A stretch of 64,000 nt of DNA from Solanum dulcamara. Lineage: Eukaryota > Streptophyta > Magnoliopsida > Solanales > Solanaceae. Below, piece by piece: positions 35,098-45,574 of this stretch. The notes beneath the pieces are model-generated. The model was not told the origin of the DNA, made no database searches, and worked only from the letters and a program-made list of their open reading frames with translations. The first letter of the stretch is position 1. Every line of letters begins with the position of its first letter. The stretch is from NCBI RefSeq assembly GCF_947179165.1, contig NC_077246.1, forward strand, positions 68,544,421 to 68,608,420, written 5' to 3'. Made by a program: the position numbers and the translations under genes.

Positions 35098-37960
35098 TGT
35101 CACGACCCAGCCCCGTGGGCCGCGACTGGTGCCCTATTAGGACACCTAAACGAACTTACATACCAAATCATCATATTACAAAATAATTCCAATTTAATAT
35201 TAGTCTCAATCAGAATAGCAGGCTATCCTTAATTTCAGTAGCCGCGTATGCAGAAAAATAATTTATCAAACCAAAAAGGGGCAACGGAGGGTGCGTCACC
35301 GGATACGTACATATATACAAACATATGGGCCGTTTTGGCCGTTATAACAAAAGGGGCCACATTAAGATACAAATCATACGCGAACGAACATATACGACCC
35401 ATGACCCACACCTATGTCTACAGGCCTCTACCAAAGCATAACGAAAACATATGACGGGACAGGGCCCCGCCATACCCAAATATTCAAATACATAAGAGTG
35501 TGTACATCAGAAAGGCATATACCAAAATGCGGCTCCGAGTCAATAGAGCACTCTGTAGTAGAGGAAGGTATGCAGCCTACGCCGATGGATCCAGAACGTC
35601 TATACCTGCGGGCATATAACGCATCCCCCAAAGAAAGGGGGTCAGTACGAAATATGTACTGAATATGTAAAGCACACGTGTAAGGAATATAAATCGTAAC
35701 TGAAAGGGAGGGTACACGGAGCACATACCAAACCAGAACATCAAAATCTGTACTGAAAACATATGTACACAATGCAAGTAAAATCATGCATAAGGCATAA
35801 GAACGTGGTCACCACCCTGACGCTGGTGCCACAACACATCATACTCCAGAAGGTTTCAAATCTCCGTACCAACCCCAAACATATCGTATCATCACAGCAT
35901 GCCATATCATCAAAACATATCATATGCCATGTCACATCATGTCACCATAGACGGTACCCGACCCTATGGCGAGGTCTCGGGACCCGTAACACATCATACT
36001 ACTGAGTATATTATAGGGCGCACGATTACAAAGCCGGCCCGGGTTCCGGCGAACGATATCATAGTAATATGCACAAGCGGAGTAGTGAGAAACTAATGCA
36101 GCACATATATATATCAAACATTTCTGAAATTATGTTTACAGTCCCAAAACGGGTATTAGAACATTAGGGGACGATCGGGATATTATTATTTTATTCTTAG
36201 TTTTTGTAGGAAAACTCATGGGCAAAAGTTATCCCTTTATGTTTTATCAGAATAAACTAGATAGGACAACTAGGTGAATTTCGGAGCTAGTGGGCCCACC
36301 TTTGGCCAAGCCAAGGTGGCGTACATAAATTTCAAACATTTGGCCCTACGGAGTCATCTATCAAGGTTGTAGGATGATGCGGTCATATAAGTAGAAGTTA
36401 CGGATATTTGCATGTTTCTTTTCAACATACATGAATTTTTAATTCAATTTCACTGAATGGATTTCTAGGAAATTCAAGCTTGGATTCTCGTGAGTAGAGT
36501 TTTTCCCGAGACTCAAATTACAACCTACTACACTTAGGATATGCCAAAACAAGAAAAAGAGGAGCTTTACATACCTTATCCGCTTCTTACGCTCACTCAA
36601 ATTCAAATCCCGTTTCTTCCAAAATCTACAAATGGTCACAATTACCAATTGTAAATTATAAGCCTTTAAGAGTTCAATTTTTTTTCCTTTACTTGCCTAC
36701 AAAAATTTGGGCAGCACCTCCCCTATAAATTCAACATCCCCGAGAATTTAACTCGGCTAGAATATCAACAACAACACCCACAAGCATACCAACAATATCA
36801 ACAATTACTACAAAGCACAATTTACACTAAAAATCTTTCTTCTTCTTCTATTTTGTCACATAAGGCCACAAGTTCTATTCCACCTCACCTTCAAACTAAT
36901 ATCAACATTTCATATTCATTTACTAGCTCAAGACCACGTAATCATAATTCTAAAGAAGTTAACATTATGCCATACAATATGTAAGAATTCCACCAAAACC
37001 ATAATCCACCCAAAACTTCTACGAATGTAACGAAACTACCAAATTGCATTGTCTCCTTCCAAATTCATTAAGAATAACAATAATCCATATACTAGAATTC
37101 TATTTCCATAATTACACAAAAACTATACTAAAATCACATAATTCTCTATAACAACTTAGAACCAATTTCAATGCCGTCTCGAATCATTAAACTTGTAGTT
37201 ACACCATAATCGCCATAACGACACCACTAACAAGCTAAATAAAGTTCAATTCCTCTTCTCCCAACCATCACACCACATGACCACACACACCCACTTGCAC
37301 ACCCACATGGTCACACACCCACATACATCATAATTACATAATTTCCACTTAATTCCATTAGCTACAACACATAGACTTCTTCCATAACATAAAAAAGATA
37401 GAATTCTTACCTTTTCTTCAATTTTTGACTTGCCACAAATGAAACTTTCTCGCTCAATTAATTATACCACGTTGAAGAGGGCCTCGAACTTGACAAGAAT
37501 TCAAGAAGACAAGGTTTTTGGATCAAAGTTGAAAAACTTGGAATTTTTCCCCTTTTCTTCCTCTAGTATCGGTCTCTTCTTCTCTTTGGAAGATGACTTA
37601 GCTCTCTTTGGAAGTCTTGAAACTTCTAGAGACACATATACTAAATAGATGATGGGCCAATATAATTAATGAACTAAATTTTCAAGGCTTGGGCCATATC
37701 ATGTATTGGGCCCTAATTTCTCTTATTCCCTTTTTTTTAAAGCCCAACTATAAGTCTTACAAGTAATTCACAAAATTAGTTTCCAAAATTTCCAAATTTT
37801 TTTGCCCTCGGTCTTCTTCCGTATTTCCACACCATTTTTTTTTCATGAACATCATACCGGTAATAATTGAAATAAATAAAATAATTCACAACCTCATTCT
37901 TTGCAAGCCAAAAATATTTTTTTTCCTCTTTCCGAATGCGCAAAGGTGCGAGATGTAACA
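35098..37960 (-). repeat. 5' LTR of the chromovirus
   Basis: A 2863-bp LTR, partner of 27109-29954, adjoining the primer binding site. Transcription of the element would start in it and read leftward on this map. I could not pinpoint a TATA box with confidence. Confidence 0.95.
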
Positions 37961-39557
37961 CCATGTCCCCTAATTAGTTGACATGTGAAATTGAGTTGAA
38001 TTGGGTCTTCCATGAGTAATTTCTTGAAAGCTTTCCTTAAACCTTAGTATATTCTTGTGTAATATGATATTGATGATTGTTTTATGACTATAATACTTGT
38101 AACAAATGATTTGACCTATTTCTACATGAACTCTAACTAAAAAATTTACCAATATTTGAATGTTCCTATGTAATGATTGAGTCTAGAACCATGAACGATG
38201 AACGCCTTGTATGTGAATGGGATTGAACATGAATGTAGCCTTAATGAAACTTGAAGGTCCTTTGTATTTTCACAAATGGAATCCAAATGACTGAATAGAA
38301 TTAAGTGTTGTCATAAATGCATATCTAAACTACTCTTGAAAGATTTGATTGAGATTGATTGGATAGTTTGATTGGTTAAGAGGTTTGATTGTGATAGAAT
38401 TGATGAATTGAAATGAGTCCAAATGAGACTTGTCGAATGACTAGATTGAACTGATTGGGTAGAGTTTTATGAGCACTGAGTCTTGGGAGGAGTATCGAGC
38501 ACCGAATTGGGTGAGAGTAACTAACAACTCGAACTCAATAAATACATAGCCAACGTAGGTGAGGATTGTACCATAAATTGAATGAATTCCCTTATTATCC
38601 CTAAAGTGGACTTGACTTATTGATTGTGGATCCTTGATTGGTTTATTTGTCCCTTACCCTAGTAAAGTATTGGACGGAAGTGGCAATGACGTCGGCTCAT
38701 TGTACCCCATCGGCTCATAGGTGATGGTTCTCGGATAAGAGAAACTCCCAGATAGGTCTTGATAGTACTCTAAATGATTGGTTTGATTGGCATAAGATTG
38801 TTCCTGTCTAAATCATATTTACTTTAGACTTGTCATATCCTGATTGAGTTCTTTATTCTGATTTGAGCTTATTCTATCTTGATGGTTATTATTTTTCTAT
38901 CATTTACATTCCACGTACTGGCGTTCATTTGATCTTGCATCTTTTCATGATGCAGAGACAGGTATTAGAGATCATCAACAGGTGCTTCGTTGAGGATTAG
39001 ATTTGTCATCAGCTTTGGTGAGTCCTCCCTGCTTTTGGAGGATTCCACACTTATCTTGAGCTGAGGAGCCGAGTGACGTGCTGTTGAGATAGTACTCTTC
39101 TTTCATTGAGGTAGCCATGAACTTATCATGAGCTCCATTGAGATAGTAGAGGTAGAGGTTTCATAGACTAGACAGTGATGGTTTGATTTGATGTCATTAT
39201 ATCTTCACTAGCTACTCTCAAACTATTCTTACGACATAGATTTGGATTTGATTGTTGGCCTTTGGCCTTTATTCTTTAAGTTATTGGTCGTGTTACACTC
39301 TATGAAGTGTTTTTCCTTACTTTTGAGTCTTCCGCTGTATGATTGGACCAGTGATCAGGCCAAGTGGTTCGTTTGGGGACCAACAATGATTTTTGAGTAT
39401 CGGTCACATCTAGGGTACCCTCCCGAGGTGTGACACACTATTAAGGTCGACATGGAGGTTAAAGACGTGAGGGTGGTGGGAATGATGAATATGGAGTTGG
39501 TATAGAGGCGTATCCAAAATTTCGATAGGATGAGTGCATTGTTATGAAAAAGGGATC

Positions 39558-41028
39558 TATCATAGAATAACACTTTGAGTGTGTGTTCAAGCTACCATAT
39601 CCTAAAATTTGATATCAAGTTTAATTGAAGAAAAACACTTTTAGGGTGTGTTTCGGTACGATGGAAGATTGCTATTTTTTCTGAAGAATAAGTGATTTTT
39701 TAAATTTATTTTTGATGTTTGATAAATAAGTTGAAAATAATATTTTGAAAAATTATTTGTATAAAATCTGTAAAGCCCCATAAATTTCTAGGCTTACAAT
39801 TTCGATAATGGACTTGATAACATAATTAAAGTACCCTACAGGGTATACAGAACTGCTCAAGCAAGTGTCTTAAGGATATCTCAATGTATATTATATGGTA
39901 TGACTTAGAAGTGTTTGAAATAGAAATAATAAAAGGAAAAAAAAGAGTGAAATTTATTATAATTGGCCAAATTAAGAGAAGTTAGGCCAAATTATAAACA
40001 TGACAAGTAGCAGCAGCTATTAGGACTCTTGAGAAATTAATCTGAAAACAAATTAAGCTAAGGAACAAGTTGACGGATGAAAACCCAGGCTTCTTTATCA
40101 CTGATATGCTGAAGCCATTACATTGGAGGTTCTGCAACTTGATATTCTTCAAACCCAGATTGAGTTGTTGGTTATTGTTGGCAAGCGTAGAAGTTAATCT
40201 TGCGAGAAGGGAAGAATCTTTATAAGCTTTAGTGATTGTTTTCTTGCTTCACACTTAAAATACATTAGGATGAATTATGATTTTATTTCCTCTCTTATCC
40301 CTTCGTTACCTTCATGTTTTATTCAAGATCTCGTTCTTACTTTAGTAAGGAAAATGCCGAGACTCACTGAGTACCGCTAGTGTGTACTGACGTTCTCTTT
40401 GTGGAACCTACATTGACCTATGTCAATGTAGACGCAGATGTTATAGATGAGTAGACTACGGGCTAGATCGTGTTAAGCTGATTTGGTGAGCTCCGCCTTT
40501 GACCGTGGAGTTTCTTCTCTTTCAGTTAAATAGTTTTATTCATTTGTCCGGTATTTGTTTTGAGGAATAGCCAGGAAATCTATGTCTTGTGCATTCCTCT
40601 TAGCAACTTCATAGAAGCTTCACAGATGTGTTTTAATTGGGTTTATGGCTGATCACGTTACTTGGGATAATTTTCAGTATATTTTAGTATTTATTGATTT
40701 CGATCTTTATTTGGATTATTTTATGAATTGTTAAGTTCGATTTTTTTCTATCAAAGGGATTAGTTAACTGTTTTTATATATGTATGCGGGTCTATGAGAT
40801 GAAGGTACAGGTTAGAACAATCAAGCCGGTTCGTTCGGTTAAGTAAGACATCGGGTGCCGGTCACATCCTTGTGTAGAGAACGGATCGTGAAAAAATCTA
40901 AGAAAAACATATTAAGGTTGGCATGGGGGTTAAGGATGTGAGGGTGGTGGGGATGAGGACTATGGGGTTGGTATAGAGGCGTATCAAGAATTTCAATAAG
41001 ATGAGTGCATTGTTACGAAAAGGGATCT
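39558..41028 (+). repeat. Tandem duplication, copy B, with one solo LTR
   Basis: It matches copy A: TATCATAGAATAACACTTTG at the start, the block GGTGTGTTTCGGTACGATGG, then after the solo LTR TTAAGGTTGGCATGGGGGTT and GAGTGCATTGTTACGAAAAG at the end. After excision it is about 341 bp. The unit has no credible ORF. Confidence 0.8.
39769..40893 (+). mobile_element. Solo LTR of another Ty3-like family
   Basis: A 1125-bp segment starting TGTAAAGCCCC and ending ATCGTGAAA (a degraded CA end), with TSD AAATC (39764-39768 and 40894-40898). The uninterrupted copy A at 26474-26499 confirms that this is an insertion. Ends and content (GACATCGGGTGCCGGTCACA near the 3' end) are typical of plant Ty3 LTRs, but it differs from the TGTAACACC family elsewhere in the window. 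Confidence 0.82.
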
Positions 41029-41123
41029 ACCATATAAATTTTACCAGTTTGATCTTTAGTTTCTTATCATTGAATCCGTTAAAATTTTAAAAGTTATGGG
41101 TCCAAAATTACTTCTTATCTATT

Positions 41124-41170
<47 letters not shown>

Positions 41171-41731
41171 TCGTTTTGATTGGAGAGACTAAAGCATTTT
41201 GTGCAAGCCATTGTGCAGTTAATTTTCCTCTTTGAGAATTTGATCCAAGAATTGACAATATGCCCTGTTTCACTATACTTTTCTTAGGCAGACGTCGTTT
41301 TGGTGGTTTACTCCATTCTTCGCAGTCTAGTAATTACATAGTATAATTCTTATAGCTAAGAAATTAAGTGTTGTTACCTTAAGCAAACAACAAAAAACAT
41401 TCAATAGAGGATAGTGTCTAATTGTATGACAGTTCCAAGCTAAGAGTAAGAAAAAGAAATTATGAAGAATATATGCGTTGAGGGTAGTATTATTGGTATA
41501 TGGAATGTTTGTTGTGAATGCAAATAAAAGGGGATTGTTTTCTTAGATCTAAATAATGTGCCCGCTTGCCTAGTGGATAAAGTTATATGGTACATGTTGT
41601 TGGTGGAGGTGACATATATAGATACTTAAAATAAACTAAATTAAATTAGCATTCAACTATAAAACCCGATACAAAAGGGGGACATGAAAAACTCGTAAGC
41701 TCATCAACACTACAATTGAGATAATTACTAC
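41029..41731. other. Intergenic with DUF247 3'-flank homology
   Basis: 41127-41166 is an (AT)20 microsatellite. 41170-41330 matches 21350-21500, and 41620-41731 matches 21590-21685 (shared AACCCGATACAAAAGGGGGA, one mismatch). This is duplicated DUF247 downstream DNA, with about 290 bp of unmatched sequence between the two blocks. Confidence 0.7.
41127..41166. repeat. (AT)20 microsatellite
   Basis: An uninterrupted run of twenty AT dinucleotides; likely length-polymorphic. Confidence 0.95.
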
Positions 41732-41898
41732 TTACTTAACGGAACCTGTGAAAGCTAGAATAGTTTGTATAGTTGTGAGTATGAGGAGCATAATGGCCGC
41801 CACAGTTGAAGCTCCCACCCAAGGACTACTAAAATAATTATGCTTCAAATTTGCCTTCATTCTGTTCCATGGTTTTTCACAATGTTCAATTGCTTTTC
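41732..41898 (-). pseudogene. DUF247 C-terminal fragment (duplicate)
   Basis: The minus strand encodes KAIEHCEKPWNRMKANLKHN and the membrane segment GASTVAAIMLLILTTIQTIL to a stop at 41732-41734, almost identical to the end of the 21686 gene. Homology breaks at about 41899, so only the last 50 or so codons were copied. With the matching 3' flank it is a partial segmental duplicate, not a separate gene. Confidence 0.88.
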
Positions 41899-42538
41899 TG
41901 ATTTAACTGGACCTTTAGAGGCGATAAAAGTCGCCACAAAATTTAAAAATATCACCGGTCTCCACTGATTTTTAGTGGCGATTAAAGACTTTGATAGCCA
42001 TTGATTTTTACTGGTAATTAAAGATCGCCACTAAAACCTAATGCTAAAAATCATTTTAAATTAATGATAAAATATAAATAGTGATCTTGAATGTGATATT
42101 TGCGTAAATCAACCTCATGTTTATATATCTAGGTAGTAATAGAGCTTTTACTTCATTTTATTCAAACTTTGAGTAACTCATTTTTCGACAAAACTTTGAC
42201 CAACTAGCTTGATGTCTGTAACAAATACTTATATCCAAATGTGTTATTCCGACATTTTACAATTTATAAACATTTTTAGTTTGATCAAATATTGTACAAT
42301 TTTAACCCTAATATTTTTCATTCTTAGAAATACTTTTCATTAAATGAAAAAATGGTTTTAAATGTTGTGTTTCATTGGGTTTAAATGTTCAGTTGCAAAG
42401 TTGTGCATAGAAGCTCCAGTTGACAATCTAATCCAAGTACAAAGGTCTCTCAAGTCCTTCCGCAAGAAGAAACTAAAGAAGATAGACATAATAGATAAAT
42501 GTGTCCTTTATTTTGGCTTCATCTTGCATCTATGCCCT
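41899..42538. other. Intergenic with GGCGA-type inverted motifs
   Basis: 41905-42035 contains repeated and inverted motifs (TTTAGAGGCGATAAAAGTCGCCAC, TTTTAGTGGCGATTAAAG, CGCCACTAAAACC) that look like the subterminal part of a small DNA transposon. I cannot define its ends. The rest is AT-rich with nothing recognised. Confidence 0.4.
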
Positions 42539-42704
42539 CCAACTTTGAGTGTGCATAAATAGACACCTAAACTTGTATAAAGTTGAACAAGTAGACATGG
42601 ATATCCTATGTGGCATTCTATGTGTATTATGCCACGTAGGATGTGTATCTACTTATTCAATTTTATACAAGCGTAAGTGCTTACTTGTGTACATCCAAAG
42701 TTGG
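42539..42704. mobile_element. Foldback MITE-like inverted repeat
   Basis: The arms beginning CCAACTTTGAGTGTGCATAA and ending (inverted) CCAACTTTGGATGTACACAA match for most of their length, including TATCCTATGTGGCAT against ATCCTACGTGGCAT at the centre near 42622. No coding capacity. Weaker complementarity continues about 50 bp outside, so the element may extend to about 42490-42760. No clear TSD was found. Confidence 0.6.
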
Positions 42705-42779
42705 AGATCAGCTAAGCCCAAATTCAAGGGCGTGTTTATGTATTATGCCAAGAAGATATAATGGTTAGGAAAAAAAATA

Positions 42780-43549
42780 AAAAAATTACCTTACTAGTTT
42801 TGATAAGATGACTTTAGAATGAAAAGTTCTCTTTTACTCAACTTGTAAAAGTAGGTTAACATCACAAAGCAAATCTGCCAACTCAAAAGTTGAAAACACT
42901 ACATGTGCACACAAATCTTGATTACAAAAACAAGTCAGCATGAGATTAGCTTACTGTAATTGACCAAATATCCAAAAGAAGAAATTGAGAAAGACCCAAT
43001 CTTTTGATATTATGTTCACGGTGATGTTAAGGTCAACTTATGCATACTCTAACTACTCCACTAAATACCTGCTTTGGCAATAGACAGAAGCAAAGCCAGA
43101 ATTCATCAAGTAATTTTTTGACCTATATATAATAATGATTTTCTTTATACATATTACAAAACATCATTTTTTGACAAAGAGTATTTAAAATATTATGTTA
43201 AGTTGTTAAACATCTCCTAACTTGTTTTGTTTTTACTGGAATTTGAACTGTAACATAAATTAATTAATGGACTGAAAAGCAATGAGAAGAAAAAGAATAG
43301 AAAGCAAAGGTTGAACATGCAATGCACTTTCACAAAGAAAATTCAAAGTAAAAAGCACAAGATCTTCTTTTTTGCTTGTTGCTGATGACCCATAGCTGAC
43401 TCATGCAACAGTTAGTAGTTAAAAGATTCATCAACTTCTCCCAAACTGCTGTATATATACAAGGAATGTTCTTAAACCATCAACCAAATCATAATCATAT
43501 ATTAGTTACCTTCACAATATAGCAATTCTCTTCAAAATCAGAATACACA
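42780..43549 (+). promoter_or_regulatory. Upstream region and promoter of GEM-like copy 3
   Basis: Homologous to 9560-9962 and to 18290-19172. It has the GATGACCCATAGCTGACTCATG block at about 43383-43404, the TAGTAGTTAAAAGATTCATC block, and a TATA-like GTATATATAC at 43451-43460, about 90 bp before the ATG. Confidence 0.65.
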
Positions 43550-44662
43550 ATGAAGAACTTACTCAGTGGAAAGGTGGTAACTGTTTCCATGAGTTCAACA
43601 GTATGCTCATTTGAAAGGCAGCCTAAAAAGTTACTGTCTCTATCTGCTAGCCAAGACTATGTTCCATCTGCAACTTCAAAGCACTTATCTAAAATAAAGC
43701 AAAGTGAGTATTTTCGATCCCCCGTCTTTTGATGAAGAATCAACTCAATATCCTTGAAGAAGATATCATTAAGATTGAATATTCTTGAATATGCAGGAAA
43801 ATCTGTGATTGTTAAGATGAACAAGCTTGGAGAGAGGATGGACTGTCTTGCACAAGGCATCCGCGAGCATGGTAAGCACTCATATAATATTCTTGATATA
43901 TATTATAAAGGAAGAGTATTTGAAGTTAGAAACTAAAAAGGAGTAGTTCGCCTTGGTTGAAGTTTTGTGATTGAAAACCAAATGCTCCTCAAACAAATTT
44001 TTCACATGTTATTTGCATAATACTGATGACTAAACTTCAACTTGCAAATAATGACTTAAGTATTATGAATTTAAGTTGCGGCCAAACACAATTGTAAACC
44101 TAAAGAATACAAACAAGTGAATCATGAAGTACTAAAATTCATGCAAGTAGCACAATTTACATGTATATATGATTGAAAGTATCGATTTGAATGTCAGTAA
44201 TGGGTCATCTTTAATTGTGCAGTGAGCCTTAGACCGAAGCTAACAGAAACAGTGAAGGGAAAATTGAGCCTCGGAGCGAAAATTCTTCAAGTTGGAGGGT
44301 TGGAGAAGATATTCAAGCAGATGTTTAGTGTTAGAGATGATGAAAAGCTATTGAAGATTTCTCAATGCTCTTTATCAACTACAGCTGGTCCAATAGCAGG
44401 CCTTCTCTTCATCTCTACCGATAAGATTGCTTTCTGCAGTGAGAGATCAATAAAGCTCTTATCTCCAACTGGAAAGTTGCTTAGAATCTACTATAAGGTA
44501 CCACTCTGCCCCGTTTTTATTTTAACTCTTAATTTTATAGTAATGTGAAGCATAATCTAATAAACCAGTTCACAATTGCAGGTATCGATCACAATAAGTA
44601 AGATAATGAAAGCAAAAGAGAGTGAAAATAGAAAAAACCATCACAGAAGTATATACAAGTAA
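43550..44662 (+). CDS. GEM-like protein (GRAM domain), copy 3, C-terminally truncated
   Basis: Four exons with good splice sites: 43550-43703, 43797-43871, 44223-44497 and 44582-44662, joining in phase to 194 residues. The start is MKNLLSGKVVTVSMSSTVCS. Exon 2 gives KMNKLGERMDCLAQGIREH. Exon 3 carries the GRAM core (LSLGAKILQVGGLEKIFKQM, then CSLSTTAGPIAGLLFIST and FCSERSIKLLSPTGKLLRIY). In exon 4 an A run near 44631-44636 is one base shorter than the equivalent in copy 1. The frame shifts to KNHHRSIYK and stops at 44660-44662, losing the conserved C-terminal block still readable downstream (FEFWFIEFLNHQK). GEM-like proteins are small plant GRAM-domain proteins linked to hormone and stress responses. 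This is the best preserved copy, but may be a pseudogene. Confidence 0.75.
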
Positions 44663-45311
44663 TTACAGAGGATGATTTTGAGTTCTGGTTTATCGAATTC
44701 CTTAATCATCAAAAGACTCTGAGATATCTACAGCGGCAGTTTCAAGTACTTCATGCAGCTAAGAAGATAACTACTACATTTTTTTTTTTCATTTTGATTC
44801 GTAATACGCCCATTCATCAATGTAAAATGTTGATGCACAAATGTACAGATCTTTTCAAACTTGTAACTATCTTCCATTGCTCAAAGGAGACTTTAGGTTT
44901 TTTAGGCTTTGATCCATAGTCTGTCAGCACGAATGTATAGACTTATTGTGCAGTCAGAAGGTTAATTCATCTTTTGGGACTTGGCATAGTCATCACTTCC
45001 TAAGTGTATGTTTGAGTAGCAGATTATAATGCTCCTCGAGAAGCATATTTAAAATATTATGTTAAGTTCCCAACAAAGAGAGCCCCCCTTGATAATAGAA
45101 ACACAATAAATAACGGATGGTAACAAATAACAAAAGAAAAAAACTACATGAATAAAACTAATACTACGACTAACACGGTGCTTCACTCCCACCTTGTCTC
45201 AGACATTCTCATTCCTAATTCATTGCTCATAGTATGCCCACACATCCATCTCAACATCCTCATTTCTGCAACTTGTATCTTCTGAACATAAGAGTACTTG
45301 ACTTTCCAAGC
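44663..45311. other. 3' flank of GEM-like copy 3 and intergenic
   Basis: To about 45000 it matches the downstream regions of copies 1 and 2. The remainder up to the CACTA terminus holds no ORF that I can support. Confidence 0.5.
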
Positions 45312-45574
45312 ACTACTAAAACCAGTTCAAAAAAGGACGGAAAATTAGAGACGGACTGCGTCGCTCAAAAAAGCAACGGATTTTGAGACCCTGTCCATCG
45401 CGTTTTTATATATATAGTTTTTTAAAACTTTTTTAATAAAAAGCGACGGATAGAGACTATTTATCCGTCGCTTTTTTGGGCGGATTTTTGCTCCATATAT
45501 AAATATATTTAAAAAGTAATTGTTAAATAAAACTAATGACGGAGTCCGTCGCTTTTAATTAAAAATAATTAAAT

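Larger units (their letters stand above)
27109..37960 (-). mobile_element. Complete Ty3/gypsy chromovirus (Del/Tekay-like), minus strand
   Basis: A 10.85-kb element with TSD CCATG (27104-27108 and 37961-37965). LTRs of 2846 and 2863 bp start TGTCACGACCC and end GATGTAACA. The primer site (minus-strand TGGTATCAGAGCGG, about 35080-35094) matches initiator Met-tRNA. A polypurine tract (minus-strand AAAGGAGGGGAGGAT) lies at about 29955-29970. The LTRs differ at roughly 17-20 positions by eye (about 0.6-0.7 percent) plus a 16-bp indel near 36806, so the insertion is recent. The internal 5.1 kb encodes one gag-pol frame with only three stops. It sits inside the solo LTR 26500-39435. Confidence 0.96.
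26500..39435 (+). mobile_element. Solo LTR (about 2.08 kb) split by a complete Ty3 element
   Basis: The LTR starts TGTTATACCCCC at 26500 and ends GAGGTGTGACA at 39435, flanked by the TSD CACTA (26495-26499 and 39436-39440). It consists of 26500-27108 and 37966-39435, the gap being the chromovirus at 27109-37960 with its TSD. The second part shares the family landmarks (GAGTCTTGGGAGGAGTATCG, CGTACTGGCG, TCCCGAGGTGTGACA) and a splice donor AGGTATGTAAGG at 27066. The first 500 bp resemble the other LTRs of the family little. No internal retroelement region of its own is present. Confidence 0.9.
25341..39557 (+). repeat. Tandem duplication, copy A, expanded by insertions
   Basis: Removing the Mutator-like element, the solo LTR with its nested element, and one copy of each TSD leaves about 343 bp. 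It runs from TATCATAGAATAAAACTTTG to AAAAAGGGATC. Copy B (39558-41028), after removing its solo LTR, is about 341 bp and matches throughout. The two copies abut directly. Confidence 0.8.
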
